64,000 bases of DNA from Euryarchaeota archaeon UBA23 (GCA_002498725.1 DAIJ01000016.1:8330-72329), one strand, 5' to 3'; shown: positions 39,139-48,802, counted from the first letter of the stretch. The notes: generated by a model not told the origin, from the letters alone. Made by a program: numbers and translations.

Positions 39139-39157
39139 TGGACTCCTGTGGAGTCCA
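39139..39157 (-). promoter_or_regulatory. Perfect hairpin holding the rtcB Shine-Dalgarno
   Basis: TGGACTCC-ACA-GGAGTCCA: eight perfect pairs around a three-base loop, ending two bases before the preferred rtcB ATG. The AGGAG ribosome binding site lies in the loop and 3' arm, so folding would hide it. It may also be a DNA operator. Confidence 0.45.
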
Positions 39158-39235
39158 TGATTTCAACGCGACGCAGTCTTTTCAACAATTGATTTCAAGA
39201 CGTGACAGTCAATGGGCCGTGTAAGGAGTGATAGT

Positions 39236-42097
39236 GTGACGTTCGGCGAGATTCATATCCCGTATTGGGAGGAAGCCGGTTTCATTCGTCGTACTTGTCG
39301 TGTAACTGGTCAGTATTTTTGGACCAGAGATCCATTGAGAGATACTTGTGGAGACTCAACTGAAGACTCTTACACATTCATTGGATCTCCAATAATTGAC
39401 GGCTTTAGTATGAGGGGTAAGCCTCTAAAGGATGCAATGAGAGAAATGTTCCTGAATTTTTTTGAGAACAAAGAACATACAAGAATAGATCCTTATCCTG
39501 TAATTGCTAGATGGAGGGAGGATATTCATCTCACGATAGCCTCAATCGCCGATTTCCAACCTCATGTGACGAATGGCACCGTACCTCCTCCAGCTAATCC
39601 TCTGTGTATCTCTCAACCGTGTATCAGATTAACTGATGTTGCAGCAGTCGGGCGTTCGGGAAGACATCTTTCTACATTTGAGATGATGGCACATCACGCC
39701 TTCAATCGCCCAAAAGAGGACGGAGTCATATATTGGATAGATCAATGTGTGAGGTTTTGTGATGAGATGCTATGTGTGCATCTTGGTATTGATCCTTCTC
39801 AAGTAACATATCTTGAGAATCCTTGGTCAGGCGGGGGTAATGCCGGCCCTGCATTGGAAGTAATTGTTGGAGGTTTAGAACTAGCCACTCTTGTATTTAT
39901 GAATCTTGAAGAGCATGAAGAAGGAGAAATAGAAATTAAGGGATTAAAATATAGAGAGATGGATTTGCAAATAATAGATACTGGTTATGGCTTAGAACGT
40001 TTTTGTTGGGCCGCTGCTGGGACTCCTACAATCTATGAGGCAATATATCCGGAGTCAGTTAATTGGCTGAAAGACATGGTTAAATTCGATCAAATGGTAA
40101 AGAGTTTGAATTTTTCAACTGATGCCGACGAACTTCTTGGAGAACTTTCTAAATTAGCTGGGATTTTGAATATTGATGTGGGCACAGATGTTGAATCTCT
40201 TTATCAAAAATTGTCAGATAGGCTCCTTGATAATGGTCTAAATGTTTCAGTAGATGATCTGAAAAGAATCACGGAGCCACTTTCTAGCATTTATGCGATA
40301 CCCGATCATATGCATGCCATATGCAATATGTTAGGTGACGGATTAGTCCCAAGTAATTCTAAGGCCGGATATCTTGTTCGTATGTTATCTAGAAGAGTTT
40401 GTAGAATGAAGGATGAGTTGGGCATAGAAGTTACGCTTTCTGATCTGGGAATTCACCATATGGAAAAACATCTTGAACTCTCCGGATTCATTCAATCTCG
40501 TGAAGGTATTATTTCTATACTCACACTTGAGGAAGAACGTTATTATGAGATGTTAAGAAAGGGGGAGGCTGCAGTTAGAACTGCTTTGAGAGATTGTCCA
40601 AAGGATATTGAAGAGGCTCCTGATGAAACATTGTTCCGCTTAGCCGAGGAACGTGGATTAAACCCAGAGATGGTAGTTTCAATTGCAAATAGAGCGGGTT
40701 GGTCTAATCTTAAAGTCCGAGTAGGATTCTCTGCCGATATGGCTGCAAGGAATGCTGAGAGAACTAAAGCGGCAGCGAAAGAGAAGGTTAGAGGAGAGAT
40801 TTTCACTACAGAAAAAATACCCAATACAATTAGAGATTATTATGATGATACTAGTGCCACCACTTTCAATGCATTAGCAATAGATTGTAGGGAATTAAAT
40901 GAGAACCAAATAGATATGCTAAATCTTTCACCTGAAGTAAAAATTAGCCCTACCCATTCAGTTGTTTTAGATCGAACTTTATTCTATCCAGAAGGCGGAG
41001 GTCAATTGGGTGACCAAGGAAATATTGGCAACGTAAAAGTAGTTGATACAAGGATAGAGAATGAAGTCATATTTCACCTCACAGATGGGCCAGTAGAAAT
41101 AGGCGATATTTCAGGAGAAATTAACTGGCATCGTCGCCGTCAATTAATGGATCATCATACTGCAGTTCATATTGTAGGAGGTAGTGCCAGACAACTTCTT
41201 GGCCCTCACATATGGCAAGCCGGTTCAAATAAAGGTGAGAGGTATGCTAGAATTGATCTCACTCATTTTACTAGACTTAGCCGAGTAGATCTTGATGCTA
41301 TAGAAGACCATGCTAATGGGGTTATTGCTTCTAATCCAATTATTGAGAAAAAGATACTTAGTCGTGCTGAGGCAGACACAAGTTTCGGCTTTGAATTGTA
41401 TCAAGGAGGGCCTCCTAAACAAAGTACAATAAGAGTCATAAAAATTGGAGATCATGACGTTCAAGCATGTGGGGGGACTCATCATGATGAGGCAGGCGAA
41501 GTGGGTGAATTACGCATAATAAGGGCCAGTCAAGTCCAAGACGGGGTAGAGCGTCTGCAAATCGTGGCAGGTGAAACCGCACGCGAGCATGCCCGGGCCC
41601 AAGAAAGGCTTCTCGCTGAATCTAGTGAAGTCCTTGGAGTGTCTCCTAATGACCTCCCAGCGACAGTATCTAGATTCTTTGAAGAATGGAAAATGCAGCA
41701 AAAGAAGATAGAGGCACTTGAAGCGGAAATCGTTAGACTCCGTACTAGTGGCGGTGGAGATGCAGCAATTCAGAAGGATGGAGTTCGCTACGCGATTATG
41801 GAGGTAGATGGAGACATGAAAGCCGTGATGTCTATGCTAGGTGAATTGACACGAGACCCTCGGATTCCAACTCTAGCAGTTATTGGCACCAGAGATGGCG
41901 GGGGCAAGCTAATCGTTGCGAGTACTGAAGGTTCTATCGTAGCCGAGAAATATGATGCAACCAAAATTCTTGCTGCCATTGCTGGACATATAGATGGAGG
42001 GGGCGGAGGTCGGCCTACTATGGCTCAAGGCGGTGGCTCAAATCCAGAGGGTATTCCTGCTGCTCTAGAAGCTGCGCGTAAACTTCTAGGATTGTGA
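39236..42097 (+). CDS. alaS: Alanyl-tRNA synthetase, archaeal type
   Basis: Charges tRNA-Ala. The protein (about 953 residues from GTG at 39236) has the archaeal N-terminus with RTCRVTGQYFWTRD and DTCGDSTEDSYTFIG, then the class II core PCIRLTDVAAVGRSGRHLSTFEM. Editing-domain metal motifs are MDHHTAVHIVGG and CGGTHHDEAGEV, and the C-terminal C-Ala region ends GGGGGRPTMAQGGG. The GTG start has GGAG seven bases ahead; an ATG eight codons upstream (39212) is the alternative and lacks a good site. Next gene begins four bases after the stop. Confidence 0.95.
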   Translation: MTFGEIHIPYWEEAGFIRRTCRVTGQYFWTRDPLRDTCGDSTEDSYTFIGSPIIDGFSMRGKPLKDAMREMFLNFFENKEHTRIDPYPVIARWREDIHLTIASIADFQPHVTNGTVPPPANPLCISQPCIRLTDVAAVGRSGRHLSTFEMMAHHAFNRPKEDGVIYWIDQCVRFCDEMLCVHLGIDPSQVTYLENPWSGGGNAGPALEVIVGGLELATLVFMNLEEHEEGEIEIKGLKYREMDLQIIDTGYGLERFCWAAAGTPTIYEAIYPESVNWLKDMVKFDQMVKSLNFSTDADELLGELSKLAGILNIDVGTDVESLYQKLSDRLLDNGLNVSVDDLKRITEPLSSIYAIPDHMHAICNMLGDGLVPSNSKAGYLVRMLSRRVCRMKDELGIEVTLSDLGIHHMEKHLELSGFIQSREGIISILTLEEERYYEMLRKGEAAVRTALRDCPKDIEEAPDETLFRLAEERGLNPEMVVSIANRAGWSNLKVRVGFSADMAARNAERTKAAAKEKVRGEIFTTEKIPNTIRDYYDDTSATTFNALAIDCRELNENQIDMLNLSPEVKISPTHSVVLDRTLFYPEGGGQLGDQGNIGNVKVVDTRIENEVIFHLTDGPVEIGDISGEINWHRRRQLMDHHTAVHIVGGSARQLLGPHIWQAGSNKGERYARIDLTHFTRLSRVDLDAIEDHANGVIASNPIIEKKILSRAEADTSFGFELYQGGPPKQSTIRVIKIGDHDVQACGGTHHDEAGEVGELRIIRASQVQDGVERLQIVAGETAREHARAQERLLAESSEVLGVSPNDLPATVSRFFEEWKMQQKKIEALEAEIVRLRTSGGGDAAIQKDGVRYAIMEVDGDMKAVMSMLGELTRDPRIPTLAVIGTRDGGGKLIVASTEGSIVAEKYDATKILAAIAGHIDGGGGGRPTMAQGGGSNPEGIPAALEAARKLLGL

Positions 42098-42101
42098 ACC
42101 G

Positions 42102-43304
42102 ATGTCTCAGGAAATTGATGTATCTGCTCGTGCAGCAGCGATAGAGTACGCTATACGAGATGTAGTTGTTCCAGCAATTGAGTTGGAGAATCAAGGGCAA
42201 GAAATAATTCGTTTGAATATTGGAGATCCTCTTGCATACGAAGGGCTCCCAACCCCAAGTCATATGGTGTCTGCTTACAAGAAAGCTCTTGATTCTCAGA
42301 ATAATGGCTACGGCCCCTCTTACGGTCTTTCGGAGTTAAGAGATGCAATTTCTTTGTCCGAATCAAAAAAAGGATGGAATTGTTCATCTGATGATGTTTA
42401 TGTTACCCATGGAGTAACTGAAGCACTGCAGATAATTTTCGCATCATTTCTTGAGGATGGGACCAAGATCCTTGCTCCTGGTCCACATTATCCACCTTAC
42501 ATGGCATATCCGCAAATGTATGGGGCTACTACAATTGAATATCGATTGAATCCACTTGACAGTTGGCGAATTGATTTAGAAGATATACGTCAAAAGATGG
42601 ATGACACAGTCCGTCTTTTAGTTCTAATAAATCCTAATAACCCTACAGGAAATGTGGCTACTCAAGATGAAATAGACAAACTTATTCAAATTGTAAAGCA
42701 GTATCCTAAATGCACTATAATTTCTGATGAGATTTATGACGCATTGGATTTTACTGGCAATTTAGTTTCAACGGCGTCAAGATCTTCAGAAGTCCCTGTA
42801 ATTGTTCTTAATGGAGTTTCTAAAGTCTACTTTGCTCCGGGTTGGCGAATTGGATATATGGCTTGGCATGATCCTAAAGGAGTTCTTTCCTCAGTTAGAG
42901 ATGGCGCCGAGCGTTTGTTAAGAAGTAGACTATGCGCATCAACTCCTGCCCAATATGGTTATCTTGAGGGATTGGTTAGTAATACAGAATGGCTCAATAG
43001 TCATAAAAATAATATCAAAAAAAGGTTAGATTATTGCATTGAAAGAATTAATTCCATAGATGGAATAGAGTGTCAACCACCGGGTGGGGCATTCTATATT
43101 TTTGTAAGAATCACAGATCCAAATCTTTCTTCAGATAAGCAGTGGGTACTTGATTTGCTACATCAATATCATGTGTTGGTAGTCCATGGATCTGGCTTCT
43201 CTCCCGAATATGGTAATGGGCACTTTCGTATGGTTTGCTTGCCGACAATTGAAGTTTTGTCAGAAGTGTTTGATAGGATTGAGAAATTCATTAATGGTAG
43301 ATAA
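42102..43304 (+). CDS. Class I/II aminotransferase (alanine/aspartate aminotransferase-like)
   Basis: A PLP enzyme of 400 residues that moves amino groups between amino and keto acids, likely alanine or aspartate with 2-oxoglutarate. Motifs: NIGDPLAYEGLPTP, YGPSYGLSELRDAIS, INPNNPTGNVAT, SDEIYDAL, and the Schiff-base lysine in NGVSKVYFAPGWRIGY. It follows alaS by four bases and is probably co-transcribed, which hints at alanine metabolism (inference). The unknown 363-residue gene starts immediately after its stop. Confidence 0.93.
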   Translation: MSQEIDVSARAAAIEYAIRDVVVPAIELENQGQEIIRLNIGDPLAYEGLPTPSHMVSAYKKALDSQNNGYGPSYGLSELRDAISLSESKKGWNCSSDDVYVTHGVTEALQIIFASFLEDGTKILAPGPHYPPYMAYPQMYGATTIEYRLNPLDSWRIDLEDIRQKMDDTVRLLVLINPNNPTGNVATQDEIDKLIQIVKQYPKCTIISDEIYDALDFTGNLVSTASRSSEVPVIVLNGVSKVYFAPGWRIGYMAWHDPKGVLSSVRDGAERLLRSRLCASTPAQYGYLEGLVSNTEWLNSHKNNIKKRLDYCIERINSIDGIECQPPGGAFYIFVRITDPNLSSDKQWVLDLLHQYHVLVVHGSGFSPEYGNGHFRMVCLPTIEVLSEVFDRIEKFINGR

Positions 43305-43305
43305 A

Positions 43306-44397
43306 ATGGGTTTTTTTAATTTTTTCTTAGGTAGAAATAAGAAAAATAGAAATTCATTCTTTGAACGTTGGGTCTGGATGGAAAATGGGCTAATTAGGGA
43401 TCTCTTAAGAGAAAACCAACCTGCGTGGATAGTCGGCACTAATCTATTTGAAAGTTGGATTCAAGGTGTTGAAGAAAGATGTAATCAGAGTTTAGGACGT
43501 CGATTAGCTCATGCCGCTAACCAATCAGATGAGGCTTTAATACCTAGGAATCTTAAGTTGAATATTCTAACTAGAAAATCTAGTATTGATTGGGATGAAT
43601 TGAATGTTGACTGGAAACATCGAGGATTAGGGGAATTGAGTTTACTTGATAATTCAGAAGAAAATTTGAGTCTCCTAATTTCTTTTCCAGCCAATGAAGC
43701 AATGTGTGCAGGTTTTGCATCGGCAGCTATTGAGAGATATAGTGGTACGAGGTATAGATTCAGATGGAACGGTACTCGCGAACAAAGTGTAGTGGTAAGA
43801 TTCACAGAAGATAAAATCGAAATCCCAACAGTTCAAGTTTTGGATGTTGATTGGCTTGATGGAGATAGTAATGTTATTGAATTGGAAGATTTCAAATTTT
43901 TCGAGAATGATGATTATGGAAGAATTTCATTTATGGGCAATCGCTCTATATTTTTACATCGAGATTTAATTATTAGATTCATCCAATTCTGTGAGCCCTA
44001 TGTGGAAGAATTATTTTCTGGACATATTAATCAGTATGATTTTTCAGGTTTATCGAAATCAGATCAGTTAATCTGGACAGCAATGGCTGACTCTCTGAGA
44101 GAGGCGACTTTCAATATGGGCTTTCACGTAATGATCTCTAAATCAGATGATTGGCTAAATGTGGGCTCCCGTTTTCTCTCAGATTCCGGATTGGGAAGTA
44201 TCGAATCAGTCACTTTAATTGATGAACATGGAGGTGTTGAATTTATTCTTAATGGCTGTTTCCATCCTGCCTTAGCAGGCGGTGTACTTCTTTCTTGTTG
44301 GGAGCGTGCTTATGGCCGCCGAGGATGTTTGAAATGTAATATGAAAGGCGGTATAGTGCATCTTATCATATCCTCTTCTGTAGAACTTAGCAATTGA
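43306..44397 (+). CDS. Hypothetical protein, 363 residues
   Basis: I recognise no family. The ATG at 43306 lies two bases after the aminotransferase stop; an ATG four codons earlier (43294) is possible, and longer extensions overlap the aminotransferase gene too much. The start is hydrophobic and basic (MGFFNFFLGRNKKNRN), perhaps a membrane-binding peptide. The rest looks soluble, mixed alpha/beta, with RYRFRWNGTREQSVVVRF and a C-terminal FHPALAGGVLLSCWERAYGR and CLKC. Translational coupling to the aminotransferase suggests the same operon as alaS. Confidence 0.75.
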   Translation: MGFFNFFLGRNKKNRNSFFERWVWMENGLIRDLLRENQPAWIVGTNLFESWIQGVEERCNQSLGRRLAHAANQSDEALIPRNLKLNILTRKSSIDWDELNVDWKHRGLGELSLLDNSEENLSLLISFPANEAMCAGFASAAIERYSGTRYRFRWNGTREQSVVVRFTEDKIEIPTVQVLDVDWLDGDSNVIELEDFKFFENDDYGRISFMGNRSIFLHRDLIIRFIQFCEPYVEELFSGHINQYDFSGLSKSDQLIWTAMADSLREATFNMGFHVMISKSDDWLNVGSRFLSDSGLGSIESVTLIDEHGGVEFILNGCFHPALAGGVLLSCWERAYGRRGCLKCNMKGGIVHLIISSSVELSN

Positions 44398-44451
44398 GTT
44401 CTGAGATGCGTCCTCGCTGAAACATTATAGCCATAACCAAGGTCAAAGAGA

Positions 44452-44468
44452 CGGCCCCATAGGGGCCG
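44452..44468 (+). promoter_or_regulatory. GC hairpin CGGCCCC-ATA-GGGGCCG before a start codon
   Basis: Seven perfect G-C pairs around ATA, ending one base before the GTG (10 bases before the ATG) of the calcium-repeat protein gene. It stands out in this AT-rich spacer. It could be a terminator of the upstream operon, an operator, or a translation-control stem. Confidence 0.45.
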
Positions 44469-44469
44469 G

Positions 44470-47400
44470 GTGTGGAAAATGGCTCTATCTCATAATCAAT
44501 ATGCAGTTGCAGCGATTGCGGCAACTCTCTGTTTAGCTGGGTTTTACACAATTATTGACGCAGGTCTTTCAACTACTGAATCAGGTGGTTTTGATTCAGC
44601 AGGAGGTGATGTAATCATTACAGACTCTGAGGACCAATATGCTGGTGAGGATTATGATGGGGATGGATTACCAAATAGGATGGAACAAACCCTCTATGGT
44701 ACTGATTGGAGGAAGAATGATACAGATAATGATGGTCTTGAAGATGGTTGGGAAATACAAAATGGACTCGATCCGTTAGATTCTGGTGAGCCCGATATTG
44801 GTGAAGTACAGAATGAAAATCCTGGACAAGAGGAAGAGACTGGCGAACAGAACGAAACATTCCCTGATCCCGACAATGGCCCTTTCGGAGATCCTGATCG
44901 TGATGGCTTGACAAATCAAGAAGAGGCACTGATTGGAACAAATCCAACGGTCCAAGATAGCGATGGAGATGGTTTGAATGATCGCTGGGAATCGCTGTAT
45001 ACTGAGACAATTCAAACTGCTCAAGGGCCAGTTGTACTTCTCGACCCTCTCAATCCAAACTGGGACTGTCCATTACTAACAGCGCAAGTTGAGGCCGAAA
45101 TGAAGCAGATTATTGGTATGAATACGTGGAACAATCTTCCAGTCGGGCCTAGTGGCCACCACTCTTGTGATTCTGTACTTGATATAGATCGCCAGGGTCC
45201 AGACTCTTTACCAAATTTCCTTGAAGAATTATATGATACAAATCCACTGGATGAAGATAGCGATGGTGATTTAATCCCAGATCGTGTAGAAGTTGCTTTT
45301 GGTAGCTTAGAACTTCAGGTTCATTGTGGCGTACCACAGTTTGGCACTATCAGAATGGACGCCCCTTACACTACTTTGATGTCAGGTTCTGGTGATCTTA
45401 CGTGGTTCAATCAAGACATGGATGGAGATGGTCGATTGAATGGTCCTGGGGACTGGGATACTGATGGCGATGGAATGCCTGATGGATTCGAATATTGTTA
45501 CAACTCTCTCCTAGATCCTGCAAACTCTACCGATGCATACGGCGATGGTGACGAAGACGGCTTGAATAATGTCGAGGAATACGAGGTAGCTTATACTTGG
45601 GGGCCTGTTAATTTTACCAGTCCACTTAATCCGGATACTGATGGCGATGGAATGCCTGATGGGTGGGAGTATAACAGTGGTATTCATCCTAATGATGGAT
45701 CTAACGCTGAAGAGGATCCTGACTTTGATGGTTATGATGCAGATGGTGATGGTGCAGTTAGATATACAGATCTTGTAGGAGTTACAACTGTGCATAGTAT
45801 ATCTGTTGAGATTGGAGATTTTGTTCAGGTTAATCGCACTGTTCTATGGGTTAGAACGGTTCAAGAGAGTCAATATGTCAATTTACCAGTAAAGGCGCCA
45901 ACTGCTGGTTGGATATATTCAATTAATGTGGAAATAGGTCAAGAAGTTCAAAGTCGATTACAAGATCTAATAATTATCGTAGAAGACCATGAAAGGTTCA
46001 CTAACCTTGATGAATATAATGCCAGAGATAGAGATGGAGATGGTATAGTAGATGGACGCTCTACTGATCCACTAGAACCAGATACAGATAATGATGGATT
46101 AATTGATGGAATTGAAGTCATTGGCTGGACAATACGTATTGTTGATATGGGAGTTCGTGATGTACTCGTAAGATCCGATCCCGGCGTTTATGATACTGAT
46201 AGAGATGGTCTTTCAGATTCTGTAGAATACTATGAAACTTTCACAAATACTACTGATAGAGATACTGATAGCGATGGCCTCGAGGATTTCACAGAATCTT
46301 ATGATGGTTTCACATGGAATGGAACTGTATATTTCACAAATGCATCAATGTTTGATACAGATAATGACGGTCTAAATGATGGAGAAGAGGTTACTGATGG
46401 AGAAGATCAGTATATCACCCATGCAAATAATGCAGATACAGATGATGACGGATTAAATGATGGTGGAGAAGTCCTCAATATCCCTAGGCCATGGCAGACT
46501 GCAACTAACCCATTAGACAATGATACAGATGATGATGGGCAGCCAGATGGGTGGGAAATGCAGGTATTCTCAGTACAACAGAACACCAATAGCCATAGTC
46601 TATGGATTACAACTCAGAATTGGTTACCTCTTGGTTGTGATGATATGCAAGAATGTGGTTTGGGACCTGGTGGTTGGGTCTGGAACAGTTATCTAAATGG
46701 TTTCCAAACGTCGGGAGATCGTAATGGAGATGGGACTTTAGATCCTAAATATTTCATATATGAGATGAATTTAACTGGATTTAGTATTCCAGGGAATGGA
46801 AGATGGGCATTAGACCCATCTTTTGGATCACAACCAGACTCGAACTTTGATATCGATAATGACACTCTCATCAATGCTTTAGAAGCTCCAGATCGTTGGG
46901 ATACAAATCCAGTCGATGATGACACAGATGGCGATTTACTAGCAGATGGTTGGGAAGTTGCGGCCTCTGAGAGGGCAATTAGTGCTGGTCTAGTAGACAA
47001 TAACTCTCTCAATGCACTTGGAGCAAGAGGGCCTATGGATCCTAGAATGCCAGACTCAGATCTTGATGGTATAGATGATGGGTCAGAAGATTTTGATCAA
47101 GACGGACTTAATAGAACTCATTTATTGAATCGTTATTGCCCTGGTTGGGATGATCCTCAGGTGGCAGAATGTCATATTGACCCTACTACCGAACGTGGTT
47201 CAATGTTCTATAATGATCTTGAAAATTATACAAATTATGAGGAATTCCAGAATCGTACCGATCCTGTTCTAGAAGACACCGATGGAGATGGATGGAATGA
47301 TGGTTCAGAAGTTTACCATCAGGACCACGATGATGATGGCATGTGGTCTGGCTGGGAATTCTACTTTGATTTTGACCCATTTGATCCGGCAGATGCCTTT

Positions 47401-47511
47401 GTAGATTCAGATGGAGATGGTTACATGAATAAGTGTGAAAATAAATGGAATACTAATCCAAAGGACCCTACAAGTTTCCCAAGTCAGGGTGAATTGTGCA
47501 ATGATGATTGA
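44470..47511 (+). CDS. Exported thrombospondin type 3 (calcium-loop) repeat protein with inserted lipoyl/HlyD-like barrel
   Basis: About 1013 residues; starts at GTG 44470 or ATG 44479. An N-terminal hydrophobic segment (YAVAAIAATLCLAGFYTI) exports or anchors it. Most of the length is repeats of the form DTDNDGLxDGxE, calcium-binding loops of the thrombospondin-3 type, for example DSDGDGLNDRWE and DTDGDGMPDGWEY. Around residues 437-515 there is a different domain: two related halves, VHSISVEIGDFVQVNRTV and IYSINVEIGQEVQSRLQD, joined by VKAPTAGW, as in lipoyl/biotinyl or HlyD barrel-sandwich domains, but without the modified lysine. No C-terminal membrane helix. Probably a rigid calcium-dependent surface rod or secreted scaffold. 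Confidence 0.88.
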   Translation: MWKMALSHNQYAVAAIAATLCLAGFYTIIDAGLSTTESGGFDSAGGDVIITDSEDQYAGEDYDGDGLPNRMEQTLYGTDWRKNDTDNDGLEDGWEIQNGLDPLDSGEPDIGEVQNENPGQEEETGEQNETFPDPDNGPFGDPDRDGLTNQEEALIGTNPTVQDSDGDGLNDRWESLYTETIQTAQGPVVLLDPLNPNWDCPLLTAQVEAEMKQIIGMNTWNNLPVGPSGHHSCDSVLDIDRQGPDSLPNFLEELYDTNPLDEDSDGDLIPDRVEVAFGSLELQVHCGVPQFGTIRMDAPYTTLMSGSGDLTWFNQDMDGDGRLNGPGDWDTDGDGMPDGFEYCYNSLLDPANSTDAYGDGDEDGLNNVEEYEVAYTWGPVNFTSPLNPDTDGDGMPDGWEYNSGIHPNDGSNAEEDPDFDGYDADGDGAVRYTDLVGVTTVHSISVEIGDFVQVNRTVLWVRTVQESQYVNLPVKAPTAGWIYSINVEIGQEVQSRLQDLIIIVEDHERFTNLDEYNARDRDGDGIVDGRSTDPLEPDTDNDGLIDGIEVIGWTIRIVDMGVRDVLVRSDPGVYDTDRDGLSDSVEYYETFTNTTDRDTDSDGLEDFTESYDGFTWNGTVYFTNASMFDTDNDGLNDGEEVTDGEDQYITHANNADTDDDGLNDGGEVLNIPRPWQTATNPLDNDTDDDGQPDGWEMQVFSVQQNTNSHSLWITTQNWLPLGCDDMQECGLGPGGWVWNSYLNGFQTSGDRNGDGTLDPKYFIYEMNLTGFSIPGNGRWALDPSFGSQPDSNFDIDNDTLINALEAPDRWDTNPVDDDTDGDLLADGWEVAASERAISAGLVDNNSLNALGARGPMDPRMPDSDLDGIDDGSEDFDQDGLNRTHLLNRYCPGWDDPQVAECHIDPTTERGSMFYNDLENYTNYEEFQNRTDPVLEDTDGDGWNDGSEVYHQDHDDDGMWSGWEFYFDFDPFDPADAFVDSDGDGYMNKCENKWNTNPKDPTSFPSQGELCNDD

Positions 47512-47558
47512 CACTTTTTCCTCACACATACTGATTTGTATTATTACTTGGTGATGAA

Positions 47559-48032
47559 ATGTCATGGTGGATAATGCCAACTACAGCAGATATTGGCTTC
47601 CGAGCATTTTCAGATAGTCCTGAAGGCGTTCTTAGAGAATCATCTATTGCTCTTCAAGAAATTCAATTATCTGAGAAAGGCCTTGAATTCCTAGATGGTC
47701 ACATTAGGAATGTATCTGAATGGAGTATTAGTATGCCTGAAAATGACATAGAAAGAGGGCTTGTGCGTTGGTTAGAAGAAATCATCTACCAAGGTTCTGT
47801 TGAGGGTCGATGGTTAGTTGAAATGGAGTCAATAATAGGTGAAAATACAATCCGCTCACAGGTTATATGGGTTGATTCACAAGATGTAGAATTAGAAATA
47901 GAAGTCAAAGCAGTAACTATGCATGATCTAATGGTTCGAGAAGTTAAGCCTGATGAATCAGTACTAGGAGATGAAGGCATTCCAACATTTGAAGGGCCAG
48001 GGTGGATGGCACAAGTTGTACTTGATGTTTAG
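47559..48032 (+). CDS. Archease, RtcB activator
   Basis: A 157-residue protein matching archease: TTADIGFRAFSDSPEGVL at the start (usual form HTADIG), LVRWLEEIIYQGSVEG in the middle, IEVKAVTMHDLMVREV, and the closing GWMAQVVLDV. Archease speeds guanylation and turnover of RtcB and widens its NTP use; family acidic residues bind metal. The leading His of the HTAD motif is a Thr here. The start ATG has GGTGAT ahead. The gene is about 8.4 kb from rtcB and on the other strand, so the pair is not an operon. Confidence 0.9.
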   Translation: MSWWIMPTTADIGFRAFSDSPEGVLRESSIALQEIQLSEKGLEFLDGHIRNVSEWSISMPENDIERGLVRWLEEIIYQGSVEGRWLVEMESIIGENTIRSQVIWVDSQDVELEIEVKAVTMHDLMVREVKPDESVLGDEGIPTFEGPGWMAQVVLDV

Positions 48033-48035
48033 AAA

Positions 48036-48770
48036 TTAAATACTCCCAGTACCCTTAGCAATGTAGAAAAAACCACTAACTACAATCCCTACCATTACTC
48101 CTCTGTTTATGAATTCTGATTTTAGTTTCTTTAGCCATTTTTTCCCTACTTTAACCCCAATTATAGCCGACAAAACTAGAATTATTGTGATTTGTGTATG
48201 TTCAATAATTTCATCATTTCGAAATATCAAATAAACTGGTATGCGAGATAAATCAACACATAGAGCTAGAATACTTGCTGTTGCAGCATATGCCATTTTA
48301 TCTTGAAGTCTACGTGTAAGAAACATAGCCCTTAGCGCACCTTGGTGTCCAGATAGACCCCCCATGAATCCTGATCCAAACCCACCTACTCTATCATTGG
48401 CTTCTGGTATACTATATCCGGTCCATTTTTCAGAAAGTGTTAGTATTGGTAGAATCACAAGAAATATTCCAATTAATATTAGAAGCGGTTCTTGAGTAAC
48501 CTGATTTTGTAGAACGGCTCCTAGTATAGATCCAATAACCAGATAAATCCCATAATGTCTGAAAGCATTTAAATCGATACAATCCCACATTGAATAACAC
48601 TTAACAGCATTATGAGCGCCATGTACTATGGCAATTACAGCTACAGCCTCATGTGGTGGCATCAATAGTAATACCAAGGGGGTCAACATCGTGGAAAGTC
48701 CAAACCCTGCTGGAACAGTTAGAGCCGCGGCGAAGAATGCACATATGGCAACAATTGCCAGAGTTTCCAT
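48036..48770 (-). CDS. TauE/SafE-family (DUF81) membrane permease
   Basis: A 244-residue integral membrane protein with about seven or eight hydrophobic helices. Family traits are FFAAALTVPAGFGLSTMLTPLVLLLM near the N-terminus, with the TauE-type glycine-rich half-site, and the second half-site GGFGSGFMGGLSGHQGALRA. Members export sulfite, sulfonates or other small organic anions; the substrate is unknown here. It converges on archease with a three-base gap and follows guaC on the same strand after 32 bases. Confidence 0.88.
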   Translation of the reverse strand: METLAIVAICAFFAAALTVPAGFGLSTMLTPLVLLLMPPHEAVAVIAIVHGAHNAVKCYSMWDCIDLNAFRHYGIYLVIGSILGAVLQNQVTQEPLLILIGIFLVILPILTLSEKWTGYSIPEANDRVGGFGSGFMGGLSGHQGALRAMFLTRRLQDKMAYAATASILALCVDLSRIPVYLIFRNDEIIEHTQITIILVLSAIIGVKVGKKWLKKLKSEFINRGVMVGIVVSGFFYIAKGTGSI

Positions 48771-48802
48771 GACCTAAAGCGAAGGAGGTTGGCCATTGAA
48801 AT

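Noticed and set aside
43186..43305. 40-codon upstream extension of the 363-residue gene
   Set aside because: It lies inside the aminotransferase coding region; starts at 43294 or 43306 fit gene coupling better.
45400..45720. Repetitive GATGG/GATGGNGATGG pattern as a DNA repeat or CRISPR-like array
   Set aside because: It is explained by the DxDGDG calcium-loop codons of the protein; no spaced identical repeats.
47559..48032. Archease and rtcB as one operon
   Set aside because: They lie more than 8 kb apart on opposite strands with many genes between.
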